Below, in pieces: positions 1 through 12,398 of a stretch of DNA of 64,000 nt. This DNA is from Sorghum bicolor (lineage: Eukaryota > Streptophyta > Magnoliopsida > Poales > Poaceae): positions 42,402,061 through 42,466,060 of the forward strand of contig NC_012873.2 of NCBI RefSeq assembly GCF_000003195.3, given 5' to 3'. A program made the translations under genes and the position numbers. Below the pieces are notes generated by a model. That model worked only from the letters and a program-made list of their open reading frames with translations, was not told where the DNA came from and made no database searches. How positions within the stretch are numbered: the first letter of the stretch is position 1; the number at the start of each line of letters is the position of its first letter.

Positions 1-772
1 TGGTGTGAGAATTGAGCAAGTATTTAAGACAAGTATAACATTGGGTTTTCTTTCTGTGATCATGATCTTGTGACTTGATTAATGCTTAAGCAACAAACGA
101 TAAAAATGACTTTTTAGCAACTTGAGGATTTGTCTGTACGTGATCACCGGGGATTGACAGTGCAACCACGAGGGCTATAATGGCGCTGGCTTTAGCTCAG
201 TATAAAGACCTTTTCTAGCTTGTTAGCGGTTACCTTAAATAGCGTAAGAATGGCTAGACACGTTGGGTATAGTGCATCCTCTGTCCTTATATGTATAGGC
301 TGCGTGTTATGTGCCATGGAAGGCAGCTCTATATCTGTCTGCCAAGTGAATCTAATGGCCCTAACTTGTTAGACAAACCTTTGAAAGGCTTCATAGTGAT
401 CCTTGTCGACCTCCCTAGGAAGGGGGTTAAGAGACTAGCTACCTCGGGCGAAAGAATAAATTATGACTCATGGGTAAAGATATATAACCTCTGCAGAGTG
501 TTTAAAACTGGTATACTAGCCATGCTCATGGATACGAGCGGCCTTGGGGACATTTACATTAAGGGTGATGATTCTTGTTGTGTTAAGATGCTCATTGTTT
601 ATTGTTTAATGCTTTACATTATTTATGTCACATTGATCATGAGATTGTGGGATCTATACAATCCTATTGCTATATTTGCAGAGTTCGACACGGACTCACT
701 CTTGCTATTCTCCCATACTTCAGGAGGAGTGTTAGGCTTGTGATCAACCAGGCAGTTTGGATCCTGTAGAGT
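1..772 (+). mobile_element. E0: old Tekay-like LTR, left half
   Basis: Positions 190-540 are a diverged inverted match to 1320-1690 of the E1 LTR, so this is LTR sequence of the same Ty3/gypsy Tekay family on the + strand. The LTR resumes at 12399 after the E1 insertion and ends near 12575, where a primer-binding site follows. The left end of the LTR lies outside the window. The open frame at 291-743 lies inside LTR sequence and I do not regard it as a gene. Orientation comes from the + strand primer-binding site at 12579. Confidence 0.75.
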
Positions 773-3546
773 TGTCACACCCAAATTTCAAGAACGAAAT
801 AGAGTGCATAAAAGACTCATATGTGCCCCAGAAACAGTCGCACACATAAGTAGACAAATCTCAAATGTATCATTGCAGTGTTCATTACATAGCGGAACAA
901 TAACTACTAAATAGTCTCAAACAAATAAAGATACTCTCGACGGAAGCACCACACAAGGACACTATTGACTGGTTGACTCCAAGCCTAGCACTCGTAACGG
1001 TAGTCCTCATTCCAAACATCATCATTTGCATAACCTAGGGTGTTGGGAAATTGCAAGAGTGAGCACATATCGTACTCAACAAGTATAACCAGGGGTTCAT
1101 GAGGCTCAAATAGCTGACACTGGTTTGACTGCATTTAGCTTTTATATGTAGGTAGCATATTTGTATTTAGATAGTAAATGTCAAGGTAGCATAATTAAAT
1201 CCCATAACCACATGATCATTGTATACAAGAATTAAGAATAACACATATAAACAACTTAATAAACCATCATTTATCATCATTAATCATGTTCATCAGTGTC
1301 CATCTATTCCGTCAGTTTTTCGGGCCGTCCGTATCCGTGGGCACGGCTAGTATACCAGATTTAACACTCTGCAGAGGTTGTACATCTTTACCCATGAGTC
1401 GTGATTTACCCTTTCGCCCGAGGTTGCAAGTCTCTTAACCCCCTTCCTAGGGAGGTCGGTAGGGATCACTATGAAGCCTTTCAAAGATTTCGTCTAACAA
1501 GTTAGGGCCATTAGATTCACTCGGCAGACAGATATAGAGCCCCCCTTCCATGCCACATAACTCGCAGCCTATACACACAGACAGAGGTCGCACTATACCC
1601 AACGTGTCTAGCCATTCTTACACCATTTAAAGTAACTACTAACAAGCTAGAAAAAGGTCCTCATACTGAGCTAAAACCAGAGCAATATAGCCCTCATGGT
1701 AGTACGAGTTGTCCCAGCTTTTGCCAAGGAATAAGTCCTTATGGAGGGTCAAGATCAATCTAGCAAAAGCTAGAGTTCTTTCCACCCTTTATGTTCAAGT
1801 AGCTAGAAAGCTTATTTTATTGTTTATTGTTTATCCAAATATTCATGTTACAAGATCATAGATTATAACCAAGCACTAGCAAGAACTACCCAATTGCATA
1901 TCCAAATAGGTAACAAGGAATTTAGGATAACAAACATCTATGATTTTACTAAGGTCATCAAGGTGGACACATGCATATGATATATTGTATTAATTGTGTA
2001 TAGGTAACAAGGATGATCCCAAGTTATACTTGCCTTGATCAAAGCTCTCCTGAGCCTGCTGGTCATCAAAAGATTGGCCTTGATCACCAACGTAAAGCTC
2101 ACCGACTAAACTCGATCATCAATCAACAACACGCATTCCAATGAACAATCATACACAAAGCAAACGAGTTATAATTTGAACAATACACCAACAGTGATAA
2201 AACAAATTTAAAAGTTTATAAAAATAATCTATACAGCGCTACGATCACATAAACGTAAAGTTCACGAAAATCGAAATTAAAACGGAGAAGTTATGAATTT
2301 TCTAAGATTTCCTATAGAATAATAATTAATTAAATAGTACCACGAAATTAAAAAGTTTCAAACTGGTGATAGAATACTTCTAACATGTAGAGTTCACAAA
2401 GACAAAACTAACGCAATTTGAATGGGTCAAAACGGAGTTAAAATGAGCATTTTATGACCTAAGGAAACTCAATGGCATTTTTATAAATTTTGGAAAACAT
2501 ATTCTGGTGTTAACCCGAGGCTTTACGCTTCTCCAAGAGCAAAGTGTATTCTCTCAAAGGCGCCATGGACTACGGGTTCTAATTGGGACAAGACGAGGGT
2601 CTCTTTAGCAATTGTCGCAGTCGAAAGGGTATCAACCACCCTAGGTCGTTGGATCAGCGAGGGACGGCTCAAATTAGATGCAAGAGAGATAGAAGGGGGA
2701 CTCGGCCGCCGGCGTGGCTCTCCACGGTGGCGCCATGGCCGCAGCCCTGAGAACTCGCTGGAGCTCATGGCCTCGGTGATTTAGGGCACCATTTTATGAA
2801 CCAATAGCATGGGAAGGACGCGGGGCTCCTTGCGAACTCACCAGTGCTCTTATCGCGACCCGAGGGAGCTAGGAAGGAAACGGCCATGCATGGGAAGCTC
2901 GGTGGGATCCACTCCTCGACGTCGGTGGCGGCTAGGGCTTCTCAGACGCTCTTAGATCGAAAAAGTGGGTGCGGGGTGGGGCCAGGAGCGTATATAGTGC
3001 TCGGTTTGCGCTTGAACTAGGAAATCGCAAAGAGTTCGGGATTGGTTGCCATCGGGTGTCCGGCTCGGTGACAGCGCGAGGAGGGAGATGGAGGAGGACG
3101 CCGACGTGTGGACCCCATGTGTCAGAGGCTAGAGAGAAAGGGGAAAGGGTCAGGCGCGCGGCTGGGCCGTTGGCTCTAGGTTTAGGCCAGGTGGGGGGCT
3201 GGACTGCCGCTTGGGTAGCTGGGCCGAGCGAGGGAGAGGTGCCGAGCTGGCTTCATGCTGGGCCGAGCTACTGCTGCTGTGCTGGGCTAGGGTTTTCCCC
3301 TTTTTTTTCTATTTTCTTTTCTAAAGTCTTTTCAAATAGATAATGAATTCCTTTAGACTTTAAACAAAAACACACAGCATAAAAATTACATATGCTCTAG
3401 CATGAATGCACCAACATGTTTCTATCCCTATGTTGGATTTTATTTTCAATAAAATTTATTTATTTACTAATTTAAATGCTCACAAAAATGCTTAAATAAA
3501 TCAAATTTAATCCTAGTAATTAGAAAGCAAATTTTTGGGTGTTACA
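773..3546 (-). repeat. E1 3' LTR (2774 bp)
   Basis: Starts TGTCACACCCAAATTTCAAG and ends TTTTTGGGTGTTACA. It matches 9368-12398 along its length with a few percent differences. It is shorter than the partner LTR because it lacks the 288 bp Helitron; it retains about 33 bp near 3380-3412 that the partner has lost. Long open frames such as 2969-3343 are LTR sequence conserved with the partner copy and are not called as genes. Confidence 0.93.
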
Positions 3547-3547
3547 A

Positions 3548-3563
3548 ACTCTACCCCCTTAAA
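3548..3563 (-). other. E1 polypurine tract
   Basis: On the minus strand a purine run containing AAGGGGGTAGAG lies immediately before the 3' LTR, the expected site of plus-strand DNA priming. It overlaps the end of the pol frame, whose natural stop is at 3559-3561. Confidence 0.8.
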
Positions 3564-5017
3564 AGAATCTCGTCCTCGAGATTGAACGGTGCTCGAACAA
3601 CTGTGGATATGATTTTCTCAGATCATTGTCTCTTTTCCAAGTCACTTCTGCTTCTGAATACCGATTCTATTGTACTTTACACATTTTGATGACCTGACTC
3701 CTAGTGACTCTTTCAGCTGTTTCCAAGATCTTTACCGAATATTCCTCATATGTGAGATCCCCTTTTACAGTAAGCTCTTCCAATGGTATTTGTTCTTCTC
3801 GTACTCGCAAACACTTTTTAAGTTGTGACACATGGACCACATCATGCACACCAGACAAACTTTCAGGCAACTCTAGCTGATAAGCCACTTCTCCACATCT
3901 TTGTAAAACTTTAAACGGACCAACATACCTTGGAGCTAGCTTTCCTTTCATATTAAACTTCTTCACACTCTGCATGGGTGACACTTTCAGATAAACATAG
4001 TCACCTTCCTCAAAAGCTAGTTCTCTCCTACGTGTATCTGCATAGCTTTTCTGACGAGACTGAGCAACTCTCAGATTATCCCGAATTATCCGTACTTGTT
4101 GTTCTGCATGTCTAAGCACATCTGGACCAAACACTTGAGTCTCTCCAGTTTGATTCCAAAACAAAGGTGTTCTACACTTACGACCATATAATGCTTCAAA
4201 CGGTTCCATTTTAAGACTTTGTTGATAACTGTTGTTGTAGGAAAACTCTGCATATGGCAAACTCTTATCCCAACTGGTTCCATATTGCAATGCACAGGCT
4301 CTCAACATATCTTCTAGTATCTGATTGATCCTCTCTGTCTATCCATCTGTCTGAGGATGATAAGCTGTACTAAAATTCAGTTTTGTACCCAAAGAATCAT
4401 GCACTTTCTTCCAAAAAGTAGTGGTGAACCGAGTTCCTCTATCAGATACAATCTTCTTAGGCACTCCATGCAAACATATTATTCTCTCCATATACAATTC
4501 TGCTAATTGAGCTCCTGAATTAGTGGTTTTGACTAGCAAGAAGTAAGCAACTTTAGTCAATCGATCCACTATTACCCATATTAAGTCATATCCTCTCTGA
4601 GTACGAGGCAAACCCACTATGAAATCCATGCCTACTTCTTCCCACTTCCATTCAGGAATCTTCATTGGTTGCAATAGTCCAGCTGGCCTCTGGTGTTCAG
4701 CTTTCACTCGCTGACAAGTATCACACAAAGCAACATATTTAGCTACATCTCTCTTTAATCCATACCACCAATACTTCTCCTTAACATCTAGATACATCTT
4801 AGTACTACCAGGGTAAATAGAGTAAGCTGATTCATGGGCCTCTCACAGAATCATATCACGAATAGCCTTCACTTCAGGAACATATATCCTTTTTCCAAAC
4901 CACAGTACATCATTGTCATCTATTCTGAATCCTGGTGCTTTACCTAGTACCACATTCTGTGCTATCTCCTTCAGTTTCTCATCCTCTAACTGACCTTTCA
5001 ATATCTCTTTCTCTAAG
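3559..5017 (-). pseudogene. E1 integrase with C-terminal chromodomain, broken
   Basis: The minus-strand frame continues from RNase H across the solo LTR. It has the integrase zinc-finger region (HES..., CDTCQRVKAEHQ, about 4680-4850), the catalytic core (GMDFIVGLP, VSDRGTRFTT, STAYHPQTDG, about 4339-4640), a C-terminal domain and VVHVSQLKKCL followed by a chromodomain ending near 3559. In-frame stops are at 4843 (TGA), 4339 (TAG after QTDG, where family members have Gln) and 3667 (TAG in the chromodomain, where a Trp is expected). No frameshift is evident: removing the 407 bp insert and 5 bp duplication restores the upstream frame. The integrase would insert cDNA; the chromodomain is thought to guide it to chromatin. 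Confidence 0.88.
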
Positions 5018-5424
5018 TGTCGACGAAAGCTAGTCGGCAGTCTACCTTGGGGTATACCCACGGTAGTAGTTTATCGGTAGACGGTGCGCAAACTACGAAC
5101 TTGATGGTGACGCAAGACACGGACAAGCTTTTTATCCAGGTTCGGCCGCCGTGTAGGCGTAATACCTACGTCCTGCGTCTGATTGTATTGGATTGTATTG
5201 AGAGAATAATGTGTAACCTGTCCTCTAGGGGACCCCTGCCCCTCCTTATATATCCTGAAGGGACAGAGTTAAAAGCAAAGTATCCTATTTGGTACAATAT
5301 CTTGTAGCCTTCTGGTGCACGCCGACTAGTCGTGCGCCGCACGTCTTCATCTTGTGGGCCGAGCCACCTCTGATGGTGCGGCCCATATTGGCCCATGAGG
5401 GTATAGGGGTTTATCCCCCCCACA
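5018..5424. mobile_element. Solo LTR or TRIM (407 bp) inside E1 pol
   Basis: The unit begins TGTCGACGAAAGC and ends CCCCCCCACA, the TG...CA ends of an LTR, and is flanked by perfect 5 bp repeats CTAAG at 5013-5017 and 5425-5429. It separates the RNase H and integrase parts of E1 pol. No primer-binding site or coding capacity is seen, so it is a solo LTR or a single terminal repeat of a TRIM. The first 34 bp of this family recur in inverted orientation at 51409-51442. Confidence 0.87.
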
Positions 5425-7230
5425 CTAAGGTTGGAGTTACTTCTATTTCCATGGCATTAACAACTATGCCTAGATTCAAATGAGCAAATTCAGCACACAA
5501 CTCATCAGATTTTGGTGTCGCCCAAAGCTCATTAGCATATTTCTTCCTACTAAGTGCATCGACCATGACATTTGCTTTTCCAGGATGATAATGCACTTCT
5601 AAATCATAATCCTTTATCAATTCCAACCATCTACGTTGCCTCAAATTCAGATCTGTGTGGGTGAAAATATATTTCAAACTCTTATGATCCGTATATATGT
5701 CACTCTTATGCCCAATCAAATAGTGTCTCCAGATCTTTAGTGCATGAACCACAGCTGCTAACTCTAGATCATGAGTAGGATAATTCAGTTCATGCTTCCT
5801 CAACTATCTAGATGCATATGCTACAACTCTACCTTCTTGCATAAGAACACAACCCAATCCCAGACGAGAGGCATCACAATAAATAGAGAAACTCTTGCTC
5901 AGATCTCGCAATACTAACACAGGTGCAGTAGTCAACCTCTTCTTAAATTCCTTAAAACTAGCTTGACATTTATCAGACCATACAAAATTTGCATTCTTCT
6001 CTAACAGAGCAGTCATAGGCTTTACGAGTTTTGAAAATCCTTCAATGAATCTACGATAATAACCAGCTAGACCAAGAAAACTGCAAATTTCACTTATATC
6101 TATAGGCGGTTTCCAATTCAGCACATCTTTCACCTTACTAGGATCCACTGCAATACCACCATTAGAGACAACATGACCAAGAAAAGAAACTTCTTCCAAC
6201 CAAAACTCACATTTACTATGCTTAGCATACAACTTATGTTCTCTAAGTTTCTGTAAGACCAATCTCAGATGTTCAGCATGTTCTTCCTTTGTTTTAGAGA
6301 ATATCAATATATCATCAATAAATACCACCACAAACTTATCAAGATACTCCATAAATACTTTATTCATCATGTACATGAAGTAAGCTAGTGCATTGGTCAA
6401 ACCAAATGACATAACTGTATACTCATACAACCCATACCTTGTTGTGAAAGCTGTCTTTAGTATATCCAAATTCCGAATCTTCAATTGATGATAACCAGAA
6501 TGCAAATCAATCTTAGAGATCACACAAGCACCTCTCAGCTGATCAAATAAGTCATCAATTCTAGGCAATGGATACTTGTTCTTGATAGTAACTTCATTGA
6601 GTGACCGGTAATCAACACACATTATCTGACTTCCATCTTTCTTATCAACAAAGATAACTAGAGCACCCCATGGTGAAGATCTAGGACGAATGAACCCTTT
6701 ATCTTGCAATTCCTTTATTTACTTCTTAAGTTCTTCTAACTCATTAACCCCCATTCTGTATGGTCTTTTGGCTATAGGTGCAGTACCAGGTAGTAATTCA
6801 ATTATAAACTCGATGTCACGGTCAGGTGGCATACCCGGCAATTCATCTGCAAATACATCTGGGAATTCATTCACAACACGGTCCTAAGGTTTAGCATCAT
6901 CATCCAACTGGTTCACTATAGCTGTCTTTTGTTTCTGCACCTCAACCTTGAGTCGGTCTCCAGTAGGTGATGTTAGTTCCATTACTTCCCTTCACACTTA
7001 ATCTTTGCATCTTGTTGCATCATCCAATCTGTACCCAATATGAGATCAACTCCAGCTATCCTCAGCACTATGGGGTTCACTTTAAAGTCTACCCCCTTAA
7101 AGTCAAATTAACTGGAAAGCAACAATGTGAAGCTGGTATAGTCCCTTCTAGTGAATTTATGATTATGGGGCTTTTCATGGCACAAGTAGGTATATTATGT
7201 GTTCTAATGAAAGCTTGTGATATGAATGTA
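5425..7230 (-). pseudogene. E1 reverse transcriptase and RNase H, broken
   Basis: The reverse transcriptase frame (5804-6709 and upstream) shows [21 protein letters not shown], the FIDDIL catalytic box and FLGHVVS; RNase H continues at 5425-5803 with [19 protein letters not shown] and [10 protein letters not shown]. Stops within the frame are at 6884-6886 (TAG), 6719-6721 (TAA) and 5804-5806 (TAG after YASR). All three sit where related elements have glutamine. The protease-to-RT linker at about 6960-7230 is in another frame, so at least one more frameshift lies there. The normal role is copying element RNA into cDNA in the virus-like particle. Confidence 0.9.
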
Positions 7231-8455
7231 TGCGAAGCTTCGAATCAAAAAGAACGGTAGCGGGAGTGGAATGGACATCAAACATACCAATCATAACTTT
7301 AGGTTCCTCCACAGCTGTCTCTGCAGACACATGATTCACTCTTCCAGCGTTAGGTGTCCGATTGTTCTCCTGGTTGCTATTTTGCCCTTGGGAATTCTGT
7401 GGGTTCAAGTTCTCTAGACAATTATAAGACATATGTCCCACCTTTCCACAGCGGAAACACCTGTTAGGAGTGTTGGGAGCACTGTTCTTCCTAAGGGTGG
7501 AATTAGGATTCCTTGGTTGAGGTGTCTGTCGACCATCCTGCTGCTGATAAGAGTTACGCTGCTGATAATGAAAGCACTGATTCTCACTCTGTGGTTGATT
7601 CTGAAAATGTTGGGGATACTGATCATGGTTCCACTGACTAACTGGTTCCTGATAACTCGGATGGAAACCCTGATGAGAGCCGAAGCGATGGCGGTTATTA
7701 CTACCCGAACTTTGTCCTTGCATTCTCCTCTTCCGATCCTGACTCTTGCGCATATCATCCAGCACAATGGCACGGTTCACCAGGGCTTGGAAAGTAGGGT
7801 AAGTGTTTCCAACCAACTGCAATCTGAGATCATAATAAAGGCCTTTCATAAATAGATGCTGCTTATCAACATCTTCCCTGACCTCATTCGGAGCATAGCG
7901 AGCCAGCTGCGCAAAGGCATCATGATACTCTGCAACGGTCATAGAGCCCATTCTGAGTGATCTAAACTCCTCCTGCTTTATTTCTATCATCCCTTCATTG
8001 ATGTGACGTGCCTTAAAATCTCTGTAGAATTCATGCCAAGTGACGGTGGGAGCATTATTAGGACGAGCAGCTTGGTATGATTCCCACCAAGTATGAGCTG
8101 CTCCCTGTAGCTGTCCAGAAGCATATAACACCTTCTCTAGATCATTGCACTGAGCTATGTTTAACTGTCTTTCCACAGCACGCAACCAATCATCTGCTTT
8201 CATAGGGTCAGTAGACTGAGTAAACACTGGAGGTCGTCCTTTCATAAACTCTCCACGCTTATCCAACACATAGATAGGTGGTGGTGGAGCTGTAGGCTGG
8301 TGCTGAAGATGTTGTAGAAATGCATTCATCATCTCGTTCTGTGTATGCATTAGTTCCTCCATAGAGATTGGGGCATTAGCACCCCTACCACGACCTCTAC
8401 CTCTGCCTCTTCCTCTTTCTCTTGCTGCCATCTGCATTCCAAGGTACAGAAACAT
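7175..8455 (-). pseudogene. E1 gag with zinc knuckle and start of protease
   Basis: A 426-codon frame starts with a short leader; the conserved start is probably the internal ATG at 8431 (MAARERGRG...), followed by an arginine-glycine tract. The capsid core is recognisable (WWESYQAARPNNAP, FKARHINEG, LRMGSMTVAEY), followed by a Gln/Asn-rich linker and a CCHC knuckle (CFRCGKVGHMSYNC). The frame then enters protease: VLFDS is present, but about one base is missing directly after it near 7241. The active-site Gly is lost and the rest of protease is out of frame, read in a neighbouring frame at 7140-7240. Gag itself is otherwise open. Confidence 0.9.
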
Positions 8456-9351
8456 ATCTCAGTAATATCCAACATGATAAATACAAGAGATAGTTGAATC
8501 TGAATTTTTCTGGGCGACATCCAACATTAGTAGTTGAGAAAATCAGTCATATCTCGAGTTCCGGAAACCAAAAGGTTACATTCTGTAACCGTTGGAAAGA
8601 TAAAGAGATTATCTACAACTTTCATTTAGACCATATTAACAGATTCTGTCGTTAAATTAGTCAAAACTGGGCATAACCAAAACTGTTCCAGAATTCTAGA
8701 TTGAGCAGAAACCTCAACTTTGAACAGTTATATCTCACAGACCATAATAGCTAATAATGTCATTCTTGCTGAATTGGAAAGATCATGAAGTCTAGTTGTT
8801 CCCAGAAACGTTTGATAAACTTTGCACAAACAGAATTTGAGATATGCCAGAATTAGTGCAGACTGCTCCAGAAAACAGCAAGGTATAGAAACAGAATTTA
8901 ACCAACCCAACTATTTAGTTCATTAATCCTTATGTCTTAGGCCTATAAACTAAATGAAATTGTGGAGAAAATCCACAAGATTATTACACTCATTACAAAG
9001 ATCCAAGTCAAACATAAGCATAATAACAAACCAAACCAAGCATCAAAGGTTCACACTTCAAGCATTAACTCAACTTGCGGTACTATCGTTGTCTTCCTAT
9101 TAAGGGTAAAGATCCTAAAACTCCTATTTCAATGACGCCAGAAGGCAGTAAGAAAAGTTATAAAAGCATATCAAGAAAGGAGTGGGGATGAGAACTAGTC
9201 TTTAAAATAAGCAACAAGGTGAGGATGAATAGCAATGAAAAGGTTATAGTATAGGAGAAAATATCAAGGTTTATAGAACAAGGATTGTATAGCAATTTCA
9301 AAACCTTAAGACGGCCAATATCTAACTAGGCTTGCGTCCGATAGTCAATAA
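8456..9351 (-). other. E1 5' untranslated leader
   Basis: About 0.9 kb between gag and the primer-binding site without a supported reading frame. It resembles the leader of E0 at 12589-12745 in inverted orientation, including AGTTAGATATTGGC-like and GGTTTTGAAATT segments, which ties the two elements to one family. Confidence 0.7.
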
Positions 9352-9364
9352 AGCTTTGATACCA
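9352..9364 (-). other. E1 primer-binding site (initiator Met tRNA type)
   Basis: The minus strand reads TGGTATCAAAGCT a few bases inside the 5' LTR. It is one base different from the usual plant TGGTATCAGAGC complement of initiator methionine tRNA. Confidence 0.82.
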
Positions 9365-9367
9365 ATT

Positions 9368-12300
9368 TGTCACACCCAAATTTCAAGAACGAAATAGAGT
9401 GCATAAAAGACTCATATGTGCCCCAGAAACAGTCGCACACATAAGTAGACAAATCTCAAATGTATCATTACAGTGTTCATTACATAGCGGAACAATAATT
9501 ATTAAATAGTCTCAAACAAATAAAGATACTCTCGACGGAACCACCACACAGGGACACTGTTGACTGGTTGACTCCAAGCCTAGTACTCGTAACGGTAGTC
9601 CTCATTCCAAACATCATTATTTGCATAACCTGGGGTGTTGGGAAATTGCAAGAGTCAGCACATATCGTACTCAACAAGTATAACCAGGGGTTCATGAGGC
9701 TCAAATAGCTGACACTGGTTTAACTGCATTTAGCTTTTATACGTAGGTAGCATATTTGTATTTAGATAGCAAATGTCAAGGTAGCATAATTAAATCCCAT
9801 AACCACATGATCAATGTATACAAGAATTAAGAATAACACATATAAACAACTTAATAAACCATCATTTATCATCATTAATCATGTTCATCAGTGTCCATCT
9901 ATTCCATCAGTTTTCCGGGCCACCCGTATCCGTGGGCACGGCTAGTATACCAGATTTAACACTCTGCAGAGGTTGTACATCTTTATCCATGAGTCGTGAT
10001 TTACCCTTTCGCCCGAGATTGCAAGTCTCTTAACCCCCTTCCTAGGGAGGTCGGCAGGGATCACTATGAAGCCTTTCAAAGGTTTCGTCTAACAAGTTAG
10101 GGCCATTAGATTCACTCGGCAGGCAGATATAGAGCCCACCTTCCATGGCACATAACTCGCAGCCTATACACACAGACAGAGGCTGCACTATACCCAACGT
10201 GTCTAGCCATTCTTACGCCATTTAAGGTAACCGCTAACAAGCTAGAAAAATATCCTCATACTGAGCTAAAACCAGAGCCATATATCCCTCATGGTTGTAC
10301 GAGTTGTCCCAGCTTTTGCCAAGGGATATGTCCTTATGGAGGGTCAAGATCAATCTAGCAAAAGTTAGAGTTCTTTCCACCCTTTATGTTCAAGTTGCTA
10401 AAAAGCTTATTTTATTGTTTATTATTTATCCAAATATTCATGTTACAAGATCATGGATTATAATCAAGCACTAGCAAGAACTACCCAAATACATATCCAA
10501 ATAGGTAACAAGGAATTCAGGATAACAATCATCTATGATTTTGCTAAGGTCATCAAGGTGGACACATGCATATGATATATTGTATTAATTGTGTATAGGT
10601 AACAAGGATGATCCTAAGTTATACTTGCCTTGATCAAAACTCTCCTGAGCCTGCTGGTCGTCAAAAGATTGGCCTTGATCACCAACGTAAAGCTCACCGA
10701 CTAAACTCGATCATCAATCAACAACACGCATTCCAATGAACAATCATACACCAAGCAAACAAGTTATAATTAGAATAATACACCAACAGTGATAAAACAA
10801 TTGTAAAAGTTTATAAAAATATTCTACGCAGCGCTACAATCACACAAACATAAAGTTCACGAAAATCGAAATTAAAACTGAGAAGTTATGAATTTTCTAA
10901 GATTTCCTATAGAATAATAATTAATTAAATATTACCACGAAATTAAAAAGTTTCGAACTGGTGATACAGTACTTCTAACATGTAGAGTTCGCAAAGACGA
11001 AACTAACGCAATTTGAATGGGTTAAAACGGAGTTAAAATGAGCATTTTATGGCCTAAAGAAACTCAATGGCATGTTTGTAAATTCTGAAAAACGTATTAT
11101 GGTGTTAACCCGAGGCTTTACGCTTCTCCAAGAGCAAAGCGTATTCTCTGAAAGGCGCCATGGACTACGGGTTCTAATTGGGACAAGCCGAGGGTCTCTT
11201 TAGCAATTGTCGCAGCCGAAAGGGTATCGGGCACCCTGGGCCGTTTGATGAGCGAGGGACGGCTCAGATTAGATGCAAGAGAGAGAGAGAAGGGGGACTC
11301 GGCCGCCGGCGTGGCTCTCCACGGCGGCACCATGGTCGCAGCCCTGAGAGCTCGTTGGAGCTCATGGCCTCGGCGATTTAGGGCACCATTTTATGAACCG
11401 ATAGCATGGGAAGGACGCGGGGCTTCTTGCGAACTCACCAGTGCTCTTATCGCGACCCGAGGGAGCTAGGAAGGAAACGACCACGCGTGGGAAGCTCGGC
11501 GAGATCCACTCCTCGACGTCGGTGGCGGCTAGGGCTTCTCAGACGCTCTTAGATCGAAAAAGTGGGTGTGGGGCGGGGCTAGGAGCTTAACTAGTGCTCG
11601 GTTTGCGCTTGAACTAGGAAATCGCGAAGAGTTCGGGATTGGTTGCCATCGAGTGTCTGGCTCGGTGACGGCGCGAGGAAGGAGATGGAGGAGGACGCTG
11701 ACGTGTGGACCCCACGTGTCAGAGGCCAGATTGAAAAGGGAAAGGGTCAGGCGCGCGGCTGGGCCGTTGGCTCTAGGTTTAGGCCGGGTGGGGGGCTGGG
11801 CTGCCGCTTGGGTAGCTGGGCCGAGCGAGGGAGAGGTGCCGAGCTGGCTTGCTGCTGGGCCGAGCTGCTGTTGCTGCGCTGGGCTGGGGTTTTCCCCTTT
11901 TTTCTATTTTCTTTTCTAAAGTCTTTTCAAATAGAGAATGAATTCCTTTAGACTTTAAACAAAAACACACAGCACCAACATGTTTCTATCCCTATGTTGG
12001 ATTTTATTTTCAATAAAATTTATTTATTTACTAATTTAAATGCTCACAAAAATGCTTAGATAAATCAAATTTAATCTATAACTCTTATAATCCTAAACCC
12101 CATTAAATATTTCTCTAAGCATGCAAGCTATCCACCTAAGCAATACACTACCATATTCAATTAAAATCCACTAAGTAAAACCTCAATAGCTATTTATCTC
12201 AACATGCAATAATGCACTACCACATATACAATTAAAATCCAATAGCACACATGGAAACTGTGATTGTCCACGTCAGCAAGACAAATAAGTATAGCCCATA

Positions 12301-12398
12301 TCATCATACACACAATCTACTAATCCGCAATTCCCGTAGTAACGCGCGGGGTATGCTCCTAGTTCTAATAGTTAGAAAGCAAATTTTTTGGTGTTACA
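9368..12398 (-). repeat. E1 5' LTR (3031 bp)
   Basis: Same ends as 773-3546 (TGTCACACCC...GTGTTACA) and same order of sequence. The extra length is a 288 bp Helitron at 12075-12362. The GC-rich stretch at 11200-11900 holds open frames that are also present, with changes, in the other LTR; these are not supported as genes. Confidence 0.93.
12075..12362 (+). mobile_element. Non-autonomous Helitron in E1 5' LTR
   Basis: The insert starts TCTATAACTC and ends TCCTAG; just before the end is a GC hairpin CCCG...CGCGGG. It sits between A and T as Helitrons do, with no target duplication. The empty site is seen in the partner LTR: TTAA followed by TCCTAGTAATTAG at about 3507-3523 aligns with TTAA (12074) joined to TTCTAATAGTTAG (12363). 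With only 288 bp it encodes nothing. Confidence 0.85.

Larger units (their letters stand above)
773..12398 (-). mobile_element. E1: Tekay-type Ty3/gypsy chromovirus, full-length, decayed
   Basis: Both ends carry long LTRs that begin TGTCACACCC and end GGGTGTTACA on the + strand. Coding order on the minus strand is gag, protease, reverse transcriptase, RNase H, integrase, chromodomain, which is the Ty3/gypsy order; the terminal chromodomain places it in the chromovirus Tekay clade. A primer-binding site lies at 9352-9364 and a polypurine tract at about 3548-3563. The flanks are AGAGT (768-772) and AGATT (12399-12403), a target duplication with one mismatch. The element landed in the LTR of a related element (E0) in opposite orientation. 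It carries a solo LTR (5018-5424) and a Helitron (12075-12362). Frameshifts and in-frame stops make it non-coding now. Confidence 0.92.

Noticed and set aside
2969..3343. 124-codon frame with a match at 11566-11919
   Set aside because: Both are in GC-rich parts of the two E1 LTRs, antisense to the element, with no recognisable domain; the conservation is that of the LTR pair.
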